Translations under genes and position numbers: made by a program
The notes under the pieces: generated by a model
Told to the model about the DNA's origin: nothing
Databases searched by the model: none
What the model saw: only the letters and a program-made list of their open reading frames with translations
Shown here: positions 33,653 to 41,554 of the stretch, one piece after another
Numbering within the stretch: the stretch's first letter is position 1
Layout of the letters: each line of letters opens with the position of its first letter
Source: Roseivivax jejudonensis
GTDB taxonomy: Bacteria > Pseudomonadota > Alphaproteobacteria > Rhodobacterales > Rhodobacteraceae
DNA length: 64,000 bases
Reading direction: 5' to 3'
NCBI RefSeq assembly: GCF_900172265.1
Contig: NZ_FWFK01000007.1
Coordinates: 186,001 to 250,000, forward strand

Positions 33653-35232
33653 CCAGGCGAGCCGCCATCTACACGCGCTACTCCAGCGCCCGCCAGGATG
33701 TCACCTCGACCACCGACCAGGTGGCGATGTGCCAGGAGTATTGCGACAAGCAGGGCTACACCGTGGTCCATGTCTTCTCCGACCAGGAGAAGACCGGGAA
33801 GAATACCCGGCGTCCGGGCTTCCAGCGGCTGAAGGCGGCCGCCGAGGCGGGCGAGATCGACGTCGTCGTGATCGAGGCGGTCGATCGCCTGACGCGGCGT
33901 CTCGCCGACGCCCTGACGACCTTCGACCTGTTCAGGTTCCGCGGCGCGTCTCTCGAGTCCGTCAAAGAAGGTCCGCAGGACTTTCTAAGGGTCCTGATGC
34001 TGGGCATGGGCGCCCAGTTTTACGCCGACAATGTCGGCGCTCATACGCTCCGCGCCCGGCGCGGCGGGATCTCCCGGGGCCGGATCGGCACCACCGCCTA
34101 CGGGTATCGCAGCCTCGAAATCGAGACCGGCCTCAACCGCGAGATCGATCCCGACCAGGCGGCTGTGGTGCACCGGATCTTTAATGAGTTCGCCTCGGGC
34201 CGCTCGCCGCACGCGATCGCCGACGGCCTGAATGCCGATGGCATCCGCGCGCCGCGCGGTGGCACGTGGAACAGCTCGACAATCCGCGGCAACGCCGACC
34301 GCCAAGAAGGTCTTCTGCGCAACCGGCTCTACACCGGCCGCGCCGCGATCTGCCGCACCCGGACCTCCCACCATCCTGAAACCGGCACGAAGAAGGTCGA
34401 GCTGACGCCTGAAGAGATGGTCGAGGCGGAGTTCCCGTCGCTCCGTATCGTCTCCGAGGAGCTTTGGGACGCGGTCCAGGCGGAGCTCGCGCGCCGTCAC
34501 GAGCAGTATGGCCAGAAGGGCAACGCCGTCGGCGCGCGGCGCACGCGCTACCTGCTCTCCGACTTGCTCAAATGCGCCTGCTGCGGCGCCAACTACATCA
34601 TCTACAACCGCACATCCTATCGCTGCGCGGAGTCTCGGAAAAACGCGTGCAACAACACCGTCGGGATCTCGCGCAGACGCATCGAGGCGCGCGTCTTCGG
34701 CAAGCTCCGCGACGTGATGATGTCGGAGGACCTGATCGAGCGGTTCCAAGCGACGCTGAAAGCCGAGCGCAAGGCGCTCGCCAACGTGGATCTCGACGAC
34801 GAGCACCGGCGCCTCGCCGCCGCGTTGCGCGACGCCGAACGCGGGCGCGACAACATGCTGGCCGCCATCGAACAAGGCGCGCCTTACGAAACCTTCGCCG
34901 CGCGCGCGGGCAAGCTGGAGGCCGAGATCACGTGGCTGACCGCGAAGATCGACGAGACCTCCTCGCGCAAGCAGGCACGGAACGCCCCGCTGCCGGACGC
35001 CCGCGCGATCTATGGAGAGGCCGTCGCACGGATGGAGGCCCTGCTCTCAGATCCGACGCTGGTCGAGGAAGCACACGGCTACATCGCGGCGCTCGTTCCG
35101 CGGATCGAGCTGATGCCCGACCCAGAGGCGCAGCACGGCATCGCCGTTCGGATGCATACGAGGTTCGCGCTTCTGATCGGTGAGGCCGCAGACGGTGCGA
35201 AAGTCGGTGAGACGACGGTCATCGACTGCTGA
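33649..35232 (+). CDS. Large serine recombinase
   Basis: A 527-residue site-specific recombinase. An N-terminal resolvase domain opens AAIYTRYSSARQDVTSTTDQ with nucleophile Ser12, then EAVDRLTRRLADALTTFDLF. A Recombinase domain follows (about 165-280, IFNEFASGRSPHAIADGLNADGI), then a zinc ribbon (LLKCACCGANYIIYNRTSYRC … ACNNT, about 305-345) and a C-terminal coiled coil (about 370-450). It would integrate or excise the mobile element at att sites without high homology. It is the last gene of the plus-strand operon; attachment sites for such enzymes often lie next to the gene, but I could not identify one. Confidence 0.9.
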   Translation: MTRRAAIYTRYSSARQDVTSTTDQVAMCQEYCDKQGYTVVHVFSDQEKTGKNTRRPGFQRLKAAAEAGEIDVVVIEAVDRLTRRLADALTTFDLFRFRGASLESVKEGPQDFLRVLMLGMGAQFYADNVGAHTLRARRGGISRGRIGTTAYGYRSLEIETGLNREIDPDQAAVVHRIFNEFASGRSPHAIADGLNADGIRAPRGGTWNSSTIRGNADRQEGLLRNRLYTGRAAICRTRTSHHPETGTKKVELTPEEMVEAEFPSLRIVSEELWDAVQAELARRHEQYGQKGNAVGARRTRYLLSDLLKCACCGANYIIYNRTSYRCAESRKNACNNTVGISRRRIEARVFGKLRDVMMSEDLIERFQATLKAERKALANVDLDDEHRRLAAALRDAERGRDNMLAAIEQGAPYETFAARAGKLEAEITWLTAKIDETSSRKQARNAPLPDARAIYGEAVARMEALLSDPTLVEEAHGYIAALVPRIELMPDPEAQHGIAVRMHTRFALLIGEAADGAKVGETTVIDC

Positions 35233-35540
35233 GCCAGAAGGGCTGACGGATTGGCAGCGGGCGTGGCCTTGAAGCCTGGCCGCTAGCTCAATTTCTACGG
35301 GCTGACATTCGGTAATCCATCACCCGACGGCGTGTTTGCGGGACGATATGTGAATTCGTTGCGTCTGCGCACGTGGCTTCTTTGGCACACTTTGCGGACC
35401 TTGAATTGGCGTTTCACACAAACCTCCCACCTCCAGCGGACACTCTGTGTGTTCAGCGGAACGGTGTTCCTTCCTCCATTCCAGCGGTGCTGAAGATCGC
35501 CGCCAGCATCTACTAACAACCCTCTTTTCGACCTCGTCAC
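35233..35540. other. Gene-free stretch after the serine recombinase
   Basis: 308 bp without a gene I can support. A minus-strand frame at 35295-35540 lacks an RBS and family-like content. This would be a plausible place for an attachment site. I see no terminator. Confidence 0.4.
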
Positions 35541-36422
35541 TCAGGGGCGCATGCAAAAGGCGTCTGCGACATCCACGCTCACTTCCATCGACAAGACGTC
35601 TGTCGGTCTCCCATGGAAACTCCCGCTGACCGGCGCAACCTGCTCGATTCTTCTCGCGACGGCGACGGGAATGAGATTGATGGAGCCGACCGATCTGTTT
35701 GTCGGGTCGAACGGGATCCAGCCCGCTCCTGGAACGAAGACCTCCACCCAGGCGTGCGTGGAACCGGAAGCATCCGTTCCAACCTCGTTTCCGGAGGGGT
35801 TGAAAAGATATCCAGAAACAAGCCTGGCGCCAAAGCCGAGCGTCCGGACCGCCTCGGCGAAAAGAACTGCGAAGTCCCGGCAGGATCCCCAGCCCCTGTC
35901 GAGGGTCTCCAGCGGCCCCTGGGTGCCTTCCGTCTCGCGGCTCTGATAGGAAATTGCGGCTGTGACGCCGTTGCTGATGTCTTTCAGCAGAGAAAGCGCA
36001 TCTGTTGGGCGTGCCATGACAAATTGCTCGACCCAATTCGGCAGCCGGCTGGTTTCGTCCGCATATTGCGGCATCGCCAGATCGCCGAGGTCTGTCCAGT
36101 CATCAGGTGAATACGCGAATGGGAATGAGACCGCGGCGGCGGCAATCGGGTAGACAGGCCAAATCGGGGCGCGCAGTTCCACACGCGCGCACGATTGGAT
36201 CGAGAGCTTCATAGTGTTGGTTTCGAAATGTGCTGTCGCGACCGCATTGCCGGTAACGTCGTGTGACCAGTCGATGCGGGCTTCCGGACTGATCCCAAGG
36301 TCGAACGACGTCAGAATGAGATCCCGAGTTTCCCGCGGACGGAGCATCAGTCTGTGCGGTCCGAGAGAGACCCTGGTTCCATATTGATAGAGTGTCGTGT
36401 GAGTAATCGTGACGAATGGCAT
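35541..36422 (-). CDS. Transglutaminase-like protease-fold protein, copy 1
   Basis: A 293-residue protein. An N-terminal beta-rich region (ITHTTLYQYGTRVSLGPHRLMLRPRET, the bacterial transglutaminase N domain) precedes the catalytic core, with Cys in DRGWGSCRDFAVLF near 180, His in STHAWVEVF near 225 and Asp in FDPTNRSVG near 245. It is cytoplasmic as there is no signal peptide. Proteins of this kind hydrolyse or form isopeptide bonds; the substrate is unknown. It is the last gene of a compact minus-strand operon, 9 bp after the zinc-ribbon gene. Confidence 0.85.
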   Translation of the reverse strand: MPFVTITHTTLYQYGTRVSLGPHRLMLRPRETRDLILTSFDLGISPEARIDWSHDVTGNAVATAHFETNTMKLSIQSCARVELRAPIWPVYPIAAAAVSFPFAYSPDDWTDLGDLAMPQYADETSRLPNWVEQFVMARPTDALSLLKDISNGVTAAISYQSRETEGTQGPLETLDRGWGSCRDFAVLFAEAVRTLGFGARLVSGYLFNPSGNEVGTDASGSTHAWVEVFVPGAGWIPFDPTNRSVGSINLIPVAVARRIEQVAPVSGSFHGRPTDVLSMEVSVDVADAFCMRP

Positions 36423-36431
36423 CGGTCAGAC

Positions 36432-36647
36432 CTATGATGATCGACCGCCGGAGCGCCGCCGGCCCTGTCCGCCGCCCTCGGGAATTGCCGATCGCCAGAC
36501 AGCCGATCCCTTGCAACGGGAACATATCCGTTCGCAAAACCCCTCGCTCCAGAAGGTTGACCTGCATCTAAGGCAGGCCCGCGCAGCAGCAACGTCGTCC
36601 GTCGCCTTGATTGTCTCGAACTCGATCTCCGCAGACTTTTTCGTCAC
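36432..36647 (-). CDS. Small zinc-ribbon protein
   Basis: A 71-residue protein with two CxxC pairs, CLRCRSTFWSEGFCERICSRCK at about residues 25-46 (quoted up to the second pair), a zinc ribbon. The C-terminus is Gly/Arg-rich. Such ribbons are common in alphaproteobacterial mobile elements and may bind nucleic acid. Its start overlaps the preceding gene's stop by ATGA. Confidence 0.65.
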   Translation of the reverse strand: MTKKSAEIEFETIKATDDVAAARACLRCRSTFWSEGFCERICSRCKGSAVWRSAIPEGGGQGRRRSGGRSS

Positions 36648-36952
36648 TTCCGCTCCTCACGTTTTCTCAATCTGTCCATGTCGCCAACGGCACGCTTAAT
36701 GAGTTTCTGAGTGCGCTCATCGCCAGCCCCGAGGGTCGCTGCGTAACGGTCGAGAAGGAACCGCCACTTTTTCGTGACTTCGGCCCAAGTCCGCGCCGGC
36801 TCCGCAAGCATCTGATCTTCGAGGCTTTCAAGGTGCGGTTGCTGTGGGAGCTGAAGTGGTCGCTGCTTGTTCGCTGGGCGCCGCCGCAATTCAGACGCAT
36901 GCTGTCCGGCAACGGACCTGCGGTCGTCGAGATCAATCGGGTCATCGGTCAT
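36644..36952 (-). CDS. 102-residue basic protein, unknown family
   Basis: A protein beginning MTDDPIDLDDRRSVAGQ and ending with a helical basic part, WAEVTKKWRFLLDRYAATLG…KLIKRAVGDMDRLRKREE. Homologues in other elements share that WxxxxxKWRFLLDRYA core, as I recall. The frame is open to an ATG at 37117, but that start would overlap the upstream gene by 95 bp and has no family-like content. The ATG at 36952 instead overlaps a short ORF stop by ATGA, so I prefer it. Confidence 0.55.
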   Translation of the reverse strand: MTDDPIDLDDRRSVAGQHASELRRRPANKQRPLQLPQQPHLESLEDQMLAEPARTWAEVTKKWRFLLDRYAATLGAGDERTQKLIKRAVGDMDRLRKREERK

Positions 36953-37026
36953 TTCGAAGCCTTGACAATGCCATCGAGCAAAGCTCTCGACTGGACGGAG
37001 CGACATATTTCCAACGCCAAAGTCAT
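36949..37026 (-). CDS. 25-codon ORF joined by ATGA overlaps on both sides, tentative
   Basis: A short frame, starting MTLALEICRSVQSR and ending IVKASK, fits exactly between the gene at 37023-37514 and the one at 36644-36952: its ATG overlaps the upstream stop by 4 bp and its stop overlaps the downstream ATG by 4 bp. That chain of ATGA junctions is what translational coupling looks like. There is no family evidence, so it may only be a ribosome-relay leader or chance. Confidence 0.35.
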   Translation of the reverse strand: MTLALEICRSVQSRALLDGIVKASK

Positions 37027-37514
37027 TCTCCGATGCCAGGGCGCGCGCTTCCGGAGCGTGGTCCGGCATCGCTGGCATGCCTACCGCGGCGATGCTCTTC
37101 CGTCTTAGACAGGTCATCTTGCCCTGCCTGCTGTCGATCGGGCTGGGGAGAGTAGAGGGCGCGGATGTCGGCCTCGGCCACGCCGTCGGCCTGCATGACG
37201 AGGCGGATCATCGGGTCGGCCAGCATCTCCTCGAGGAAGAAATCCGTCAGAGCTTTTCCGGTCAGTTTGTCCTTGGCAACGGCGTGCTCCAGTTCGGCAA
37301 GCGGCACGGAGAGCGTTCGGCTGAGTCCGGGATGAGTGGCCCGCGGATGTAGGCGGACGAGCACGGACGACGTCCATGTGCCTGGTTCAATCCAATCTAC
37401 AGGTTCCAGCAGCTGGGTTTCGATCTCGTATTCGCCGGCCGGAAGGGTCTCGTTGAAGCTCGGAAGTTGGAACGGTTGCAGGAACACCGCAGTCGTCTTG
37501 ATCAAATTGGTCAT
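37023..37514 (-). CDS. 163-residue unknown protein of the transglutaminase operon
   Basis: The protein begins MTNLIKTTAVFLQPFQLPSF and continues LPAGEYEIETQLLEPVDWIEP, a beta-rich part, followed by a helical part (LTDFFLEEMLADPMIRLVMQADGV) and a charged disordered tail. I do not recognise a family name, but it looks conserved rather than random. The start ATG at 37514 is chosen because the upstream part of the open frame is Arg-rich shadow. The stop overlaps the following short ORF by 4 bp. Confidence 0.55.
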   Translation of the reverse strand: MTNLIKTTAVFLQPFQLPSFNETLPAGEYEIETQLLEPVDWIEPGTWTSSVLVRLHPRATHPGLSRTLSVPLAELEHAVAKDKLTGKALTDFFLEEMLADPMIRLVMQADGVAEADIRALYSPQPDRQQAGQDDLSKTEEHRRGRHASDAGPRSGSARPGIGE

Positions 37515-37626
37515 CTCGGCTTTCCAGAACGATTGGTGATTTGGGATGCAATGACGCGGCACCCGCAGAGCGGCCGGCCTCGCGAGCCGACGACGGACGA
37601 ACACATCCACTCTGCGATTGGACTGA

Positions 37627-38463
37627 TCAATTCCGCGACACAGGCATTGTCTCGGCGGGGTCGTGCCTTGCATCCCATGTCCAGACGTCGAATTGTGTCA
37701 GGGTGTTGGGTCCGAACGTTTGGGTCAGCGGCACATCGGCTGCATCCCGACCACGGGCGATCAGGATCCGTCCCACGCGTCTTGAGTTGTTGCGCGGATC
37801 AAAAACCCACCAGCGGCCGTGGAGATAGACCTCCATCCAGGCCGCGAAATCGTCGGGCGCATGAGGTTCGGGTTGGCCGAATTCGCTCAGATAGCCGGTG
37901 CAATAGCGGGCCGGAATGTTCATGCAACGGCAGAAGGTGATCGCGAGGTGGGCGAAATCGCGGCATACCCCTCGCCGCCCGACCAGCGTTTGAGAGGCCG
38001 TGCGCGTCGAGCTTGCGTGCATGTAGTCGAAAGAGACGGTTGTGTGCACGAAATCGCAGATCGCCTGCACCCGCGCCCAGCCCAGCGGCGTGGTCTCGAA
38101 CAGGCGCCACGCCTCTTCCGACAGAAGATCCGTGTCGCAGTAGCGACTGCCAAGAAGATAGACCAGCGTCTCGGAAGGCAGTTCCTGCACGGCCTGCTGC
38201 GGGGCGTTGGGCGCGACCGCATCGGGCAGTCCGCAATCGCGGAAGATCCCGTCGGTGGACAGTGTGAAGTCGCCGGCTGGCGCCACCATGCGCGCGCACC
38301 AGTTTCCGAACCCGTCGCGATAGCTTTCGAGCGGCACACTAGGCGTGGTCACCAGATAGTCGGCGCGTTCCAGGTCACCGAAACGAGAGTAGTGCACGTT
38401 CAAGATTGCAATGAGTGGAGTGGGTTGCGTCAGTCGGTACTTCAGACGGCATCCGATCCGCAT
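37627..38463 (-). CDS. Transglutaminase-like protein, copy 2
   Basis: A 278-residue protein with start MRIGCRLKYRLTQPTPLIAI, the usual N-terminus of this subgroup. The catalytic core has Cys in LVGRRGVCRDFAHLAITFCR near 180, His/Asp-equivalent positions in HAPDDFAAWMEVYLHGRWWVFDPRNN near 215-235; note that the usual HAW is replaced by AAW, with the His four residues earlier. The ATG at 38463 fits the family; the open frame upstream overlaps the Cys/Trp-repeat gene and is shadow. It shares little sequence with copy 1 beyond the catalytic blocks. Confidence 0.82.
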   Translation of the reverse strand: MRIGCRLKYRLTQPTPLIAILNVHYSRFGDLERADYLVTTPSVPLESYRDGFGNWCARMVAPAGDFTLSTDGIFRDCGLPDAVAPNAPQQAVQELPSETLVYLLGSRYCDTDLLSEEAWRLFETTPLGWARVQAICDFVHTTVSFDYMHASSTRTASQTLVGRRGVCRDFAHLAITFCRCMNIPARYCTGYLSEFGQPEPHAPDDFAAWMEVYLHGRWWVFDPRNNSRRVGRILIARGRDAADVPLTQTFGPNTLTQFDVWTWDARHDPAETMPVSRN

Positions 38464-38503
38464 CCGGATGCCTGGCGTGTCGCCGCGGTCTGACCGAGAG
38501 GCT

Positions 38504-39313
38504 TTATCGTCCAAGAACGCACTCCCCATCTGTGAGTTGAAACCCGCGATCGCAGCGCCATGCGTTGCCGGATCGCTCGAGATGCGCGTTTGCCGGAAGG
38601 TCGATCGCGACACAGGCGGTGCCCACCTTCTCAAATCCCCGTTCACAGCGCCAACCCGGTCCGTAGAACGCCGGGTCCAGAAAGGCGTTCGGCGGAAGCG
38701 CCACGGGATCGCAGCGGCCATCGATTTCAAAGAACCCCCTTTCGCAGGCCCATTCTTCGCCGTGGTCCGCATTGGTGATATAACCGTTTTCGGGCACCGC
38801 AATCGGGACGCAGTCGCTGGAACTCGCCGTGAAGCCGCGTTCGCAGGTCCACCCGGAGCTTGAGGTATCGTTGGTGAGATACGCGTTGTTTGGCAGAACG
38901 ATGAGAACGCACGTCTCGCCATCCTCCCGGTAACCGCGTTCACATTGCCAGTCGTAGCCGGACGATCTCAGAAAAGCTTTCTCGGGCACCGGGATCGCCT
39001 CGCAGGCCGTTCCTCCCGCTTCTTCGTACCCGCGCCGACACGCCCAGCCCGAACCGTAGGACCGGCCGGTTGCATAGGCGTTCTCCGGGATGTCGATGGC
39101 AATGCAGTCTTCACCAGCCACCCGGTATCCGAGCGCGCAGTTCCACCCGCCACCATAGCTCCGGGCTTCTGCGTTGTCCGGCAACGGCCCGATGCCATCC
39201 TGCGCGACAACCGGAAACGCTAGGAAGGCGATCACTCCGGCAGCAACGATCACGTCCCTACCGAGGCTCGGCGCCGGAACCCATGATCTGACGGTGGCGA
39301 TAAAACCGATCAT
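38504..39313 (-). CDS. Secreted Cys/Trp tandem-repeat protein
   Basis: A 269-residue exported protein. A hydrophobic segment (about 18-38, ending PVVAQ) acts as signal. Residues about 50-268 are six to seven repeats of roughly 36 residues with the consensus WxCxRGYxxxGxxCxxIxxPxNAYL, each with two Cys that could form a disulfide. Repeat starts are at WNCALGYR, WACRRGYEE, WQCERGYRE, WTCERGFTA, WACERGFFE, WRCERGFEK and WRCDRGFQL. I know such modules from uncharacterised alphaproteobacterial proteins. It is 1 bp coupled (TGATG) to the membrane protein upstream and precedes transglutaminase copy 2. Confidence 0.75.
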   Translation of the reverse strand: MIGFIATVRSWVPAPSLGRDVIVAAGVIAFLAFPVVAQDGIGPLPDNAEARSYGGGWNCALGYRVAGEDCIAIDIPENAYATGRSYGSGWACRRGYEEAGGTACEAIPVPEKAFLRSSGYDWQCERGYREDGETCVLIVLPNNAYLTNDTSSSGWTCERGFTASSSDCVPIAVPENGYITNADHGEEWACERGFFEIDGRCDPVALPPNAFLDPAFYGPGWRCERGFEKVGTACVAIDLPANAHLERSGNAWRCDRGFQLTDGECVLGR

Positions 39314-39684
39314 CAGTTGTCCCCTCCGTCTTCCGGACGCTCCGACGACGCATCGACGTCAAGCGAGGCCAGGCAGGCCTGAGCGATGTCGTGGTCCGGC
39401 GCCTCGGCGCCGGGGACGGTCGCCCAGCCTGCCTGCATCAGCGCGTTTCGGCGCTGGTAGGTCTGAGAATCTCGAGTAACGGCAAACTTCGCCATGCGGT
39501 CCGGATCGGCCAGCGGCATGTCAAGACAGATCGGAACCATGGCCGAGACAACATCCGTGCGGGACATCGCCATCGCCCTTTCATGCGCGGTGCCGCCCGT
39601 CACCCAACCGCCCCAAGTGAAGCCGCCTATGCCGACGACCGCGGCACCATAGGTCCCGGGTTTGAGCCATTCGGGAGTGTTCAT
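39313..39684 (-). CDS. Small membrane protein upstream of the repeat protein
   Basis: A 123-residue protein starting MNTPEWLKPGTYGAAVVGIG with one membrane segment (about 10-32) followed by a soluble domain containing MVPICLDMPLADPDRMAKF and a Gln/Asn-rich helix. I have seen this WLKPGxYGAxxG…WGGWVTGGTA type in alphaproteobacteria as conserved hypothetical. An AGGAG lies 10 bp before the ATG at 39684. Its stop overlaps the repeat protein start. It is probably the first gene of the minus-strand operon. Confidence 0.6.
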   Translation of the reverse strand: MNTPEWLKPGTYGAAVVGIGGFTWGGWVTGGTAHERAMAMSRTDVVSAMVPICLDMPLADPDRMAKFAVTRDSQTYQRRNALMQAGWATVPGAEAPDHDIAQACLASLDVDASSERPEDGGDN

Positions 39685-40350
39685 TGAAGTATGCTCCTGC
39701 GGAGAAAGCGCCGCCTCGCTGTGAAAGCATGTCCGGGTCGCAGTTAGCTGCCGGTTCAGCGGTGTCTCAGACGCTTTGCCCAAGGTGCCTGTGGCCTGCC
39801 CTCACGCAGCCATTCGTTCTGGACGACCCGCCGAGCGTCGGCGCATCTGCCTTCTCTTCTGCGGCTCGCCGGTCACCGCATCCGAGGTTAGACCGCCGGC
39901 GATCCCGATAAAGGTGCCGAGCACCTTTTCGATGGCATTGAGCTCGGCGCGTTCGGTCGGGGTGCACCCAGGCGAACACTCCGGCACCGCATTGTGCCCG
40001 GAGCCGCCTCGGGCGGCGTCCCCCCTTCGTGATTTGGGAAAACGGTGCGCCACGGCCGGGGGCGGAAGTAAACCCGCCTGCTCACGCAGCATAGCCGTGG
40101 CGCATGCATTACATGGGAAGCCGTCGATGGCGTTTCAATGCCGCCCCATCAGCCGTCACCGACTATCAAGCGAATTCGCAACGTCGCAAAACAACTCTTG
40201 TAGGTCGCGTTCATAAGGCGCATCATCGCGGGGCGAGCGTTTTTCTCTGCGACCTTCTGCTTCCGTTCATCCGGCTTCAGTCGATCTCTCAGTCTGACTT
40301 TGCCTGGCTGCCGCATCCCGTGGGCAGCATATGAATAGGAGACCACGGAT
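39685..40350. other. Gene-poor stretch and long 5' region of the cold-shock gene
   Basis: About 665 bp. A minus-strand frame at 39802-40092 contains a plausible helical piece (ERAELNAIEKVLGTFIGIAG) but has no clear RBS or family, so it is left uncalled. The last 150 bp are the likely untranslated leader of the csp gene, which in this family often regulates by RNA structure; no specific fold is claimed. Confidence 0.4.
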
Positions 40351-40557
40351 ATGGCCAATGGCACCGTGAAATTTTTCAATAGCAGCAAAGGCTTCGGCTT
40401 CATCGAGCCGGAATCGGGCGGCAAGGACGTGTTCGTCCACATTTCCGCCGTCGAACGCGCGGGCCTAACAGGACTCTCAGACGCCCAGAAAGTGACGTTC
40501 GAGGTCGAGACCGGCCGCGACGGCCGCGAAAGCGCGACCAATCTCGCGCTTGCCTGA
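40351..40557 (+). CDS. CspA-family cold-shock protein
   Basis: A 68-residue single cold-shock domain with the RNP motifs NGTVKFFNSSKGFGFIEPE and KDVFVHISAVERAG. It binds single-stranded RNA or DNA as a chaperone. AGGAGACC lies 10 bp before the ATG. Its location in the accessory block, away from housekeeping genes, suggests an accessory copy. Confidence 0.92.
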   Translation: MANGTVKFFNSSKGFGFIEPESGGKDVFVHISAVERAGLTGLSDAQKVTFEVETGRDGRESATNLALA

Positions 40558-40879
40558 GTCCACGGATGCCGGGTGCCCTACGGTTGCCCGGCGCACGTCG
40601 CCCTTCCATAAGCGTTCTCGCGGTCGGAGGCCCCCGATCCGGCCTCATTTGCGAAACCGGAAAGTAATGGGCGTCAGTGCCGTTCAGCATTAGCGCGCAC
40701 GGCCGCCCAACGCAGCCGCATTGAATTGGCGGTGGCAATCCTTCTGTTTGCAGCACGCTTAGCCCTTCACTGGGGGCGCCCTCGAACGACCAAAGGATGT
40801 CGAGCGTAGCTTATTGGGCAAGAGCAGGTTCGAACAAGAACGGCAGAACTGCTGTCAGCGGGACTTAGGAGACAAGACC

Positions 40880-41554
40880 ATGAATAATTTCAGCACGGAC
40901 GCTCGCACTGCTACGGGCCGAGATCTCTTCGAGGACAAGCCGAAGAAAACCAGGGAAAAGCCGGAGCTGGCGGTGCCCGAGATTCAGATCGGCGAGCATG
41001 GAAGGTACCAAATCAAGTCTGGCCGTCTTTCGGGGGAATATGTCGCGCGCGCGTTTCCCAAGAAGCCGACAAAGGCACAGGGTTTGATTGCAGAAGCACG
41101 GGGGAGCACGGAAGAAGCAGCGATCGCTGCCCTGCACGAAGTTATCGACTCAAGAGAAATTCGCAGAACCGAGGAACGCAGGATCGACCCGAAAACGGGC
41201 TCAGCCGTACCAAGCACCGCCGAATATGTTGAAGCAATCGGGCAGGTCGCACTGTCGCGCCCACAGGCTGCGATGCTGACAGCGTTGGCCATCGCCGGAG
41301 ACGATGGCTTGCCTGATACGCGGATCGCATACGCAGCAGGTTACAAGTCGCAGAAATCGGCCAATCGCGCTTTGGCGACCGCAGGGCTATTGCTGGCGAA
41401 TTATCTTTCCGTGGAGTTGGCCACAAGCGCGGAGACATGCACTCTCAATGGGACCGCGCTCTTGGGTTTCCGAGGTGCGCGGCCAAACGAAGAAGTCCCG
41501 GGAAACTGGATACTTCACCTGGAATTACGCGAAGCTGTGAGAGTTGTTCTCTAA
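40880..41554 (+). CDS. 224-residue protein of unknown function
   Basis: The protein begins MNNFSTDARTATGRDLFEDK with TTAGGAGAC 7 bp upstream. A middle section YQIKSGRLSGEYVARAFPKK…KAQGLIAEARGSTEEAAIAAL looks like a small beta-alpha domain, and the C-terminal half (LSRPQAAMLTALAIAGDDGL … RIAYAAGYKSQKSANRALATAGLLLANYLSVEL) looks like a winged helix-turn-helix. DNA binding is therefore possible. I know no family name. It is flanked by non-coding DNA on both sides. Confidence 0.55.
   Translation: MNNFSTDARTATGRDLFEDKPKKTREKPELAVPEIQIGEHGRYQIKSGRLSGEYVARAFPKKPTKAQGLIAEARGSTEEAAIAALHEVIDSREIRRTEERRIDPKTGSAVPSTAEYVEAIGQVALSRPQAAMLTALAIAGDDGLPDTRIAYAAGYKSQKSANRALATAGLLLANYLSVELATSAETCTLNGTALLGFRGARPNEEVPGNWILHLELREAVRVVL

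Larger units (their letters stand above)
30108..35232. mobile_element. Core of a mobilizable integrative element (ends undetermined)
   Basis: This block combines a MobV relaxase, a structured candidate oriT, a PemK-like protein and a large serine recombinase, the minimal kit of an integrative and mobilizable element. There are no replication or type IV secretion genes. The ABC-3C module to the left (25438-29936) and the transglutaminase/cold-shock block to the right (35541-42618) may be cargo or neighbouring insertions. I could not find flanking direct repeats by eye, so the coordinates bound only the diagnostic genes. Confidence 0.55.

Noticed and set aside
35295-35540. 81-codon minus-strand ORF after the recombinase
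   Set aside because: No RBS, no coding bias, no family-like motif.
36953-37117. Longer start for the gene at 36644
   Set aside because: It would overlap the preceding gene by 95 bp and has no RBS or conserved content, whereas 36952 makes a 4-bp coupled junction.
39802-40092. 96-codon minus-strand ORF
   Set aside because: One helical stretch looks protein-like, but there is no convincing start or RBS; left uncalled, although it could be a remnant.
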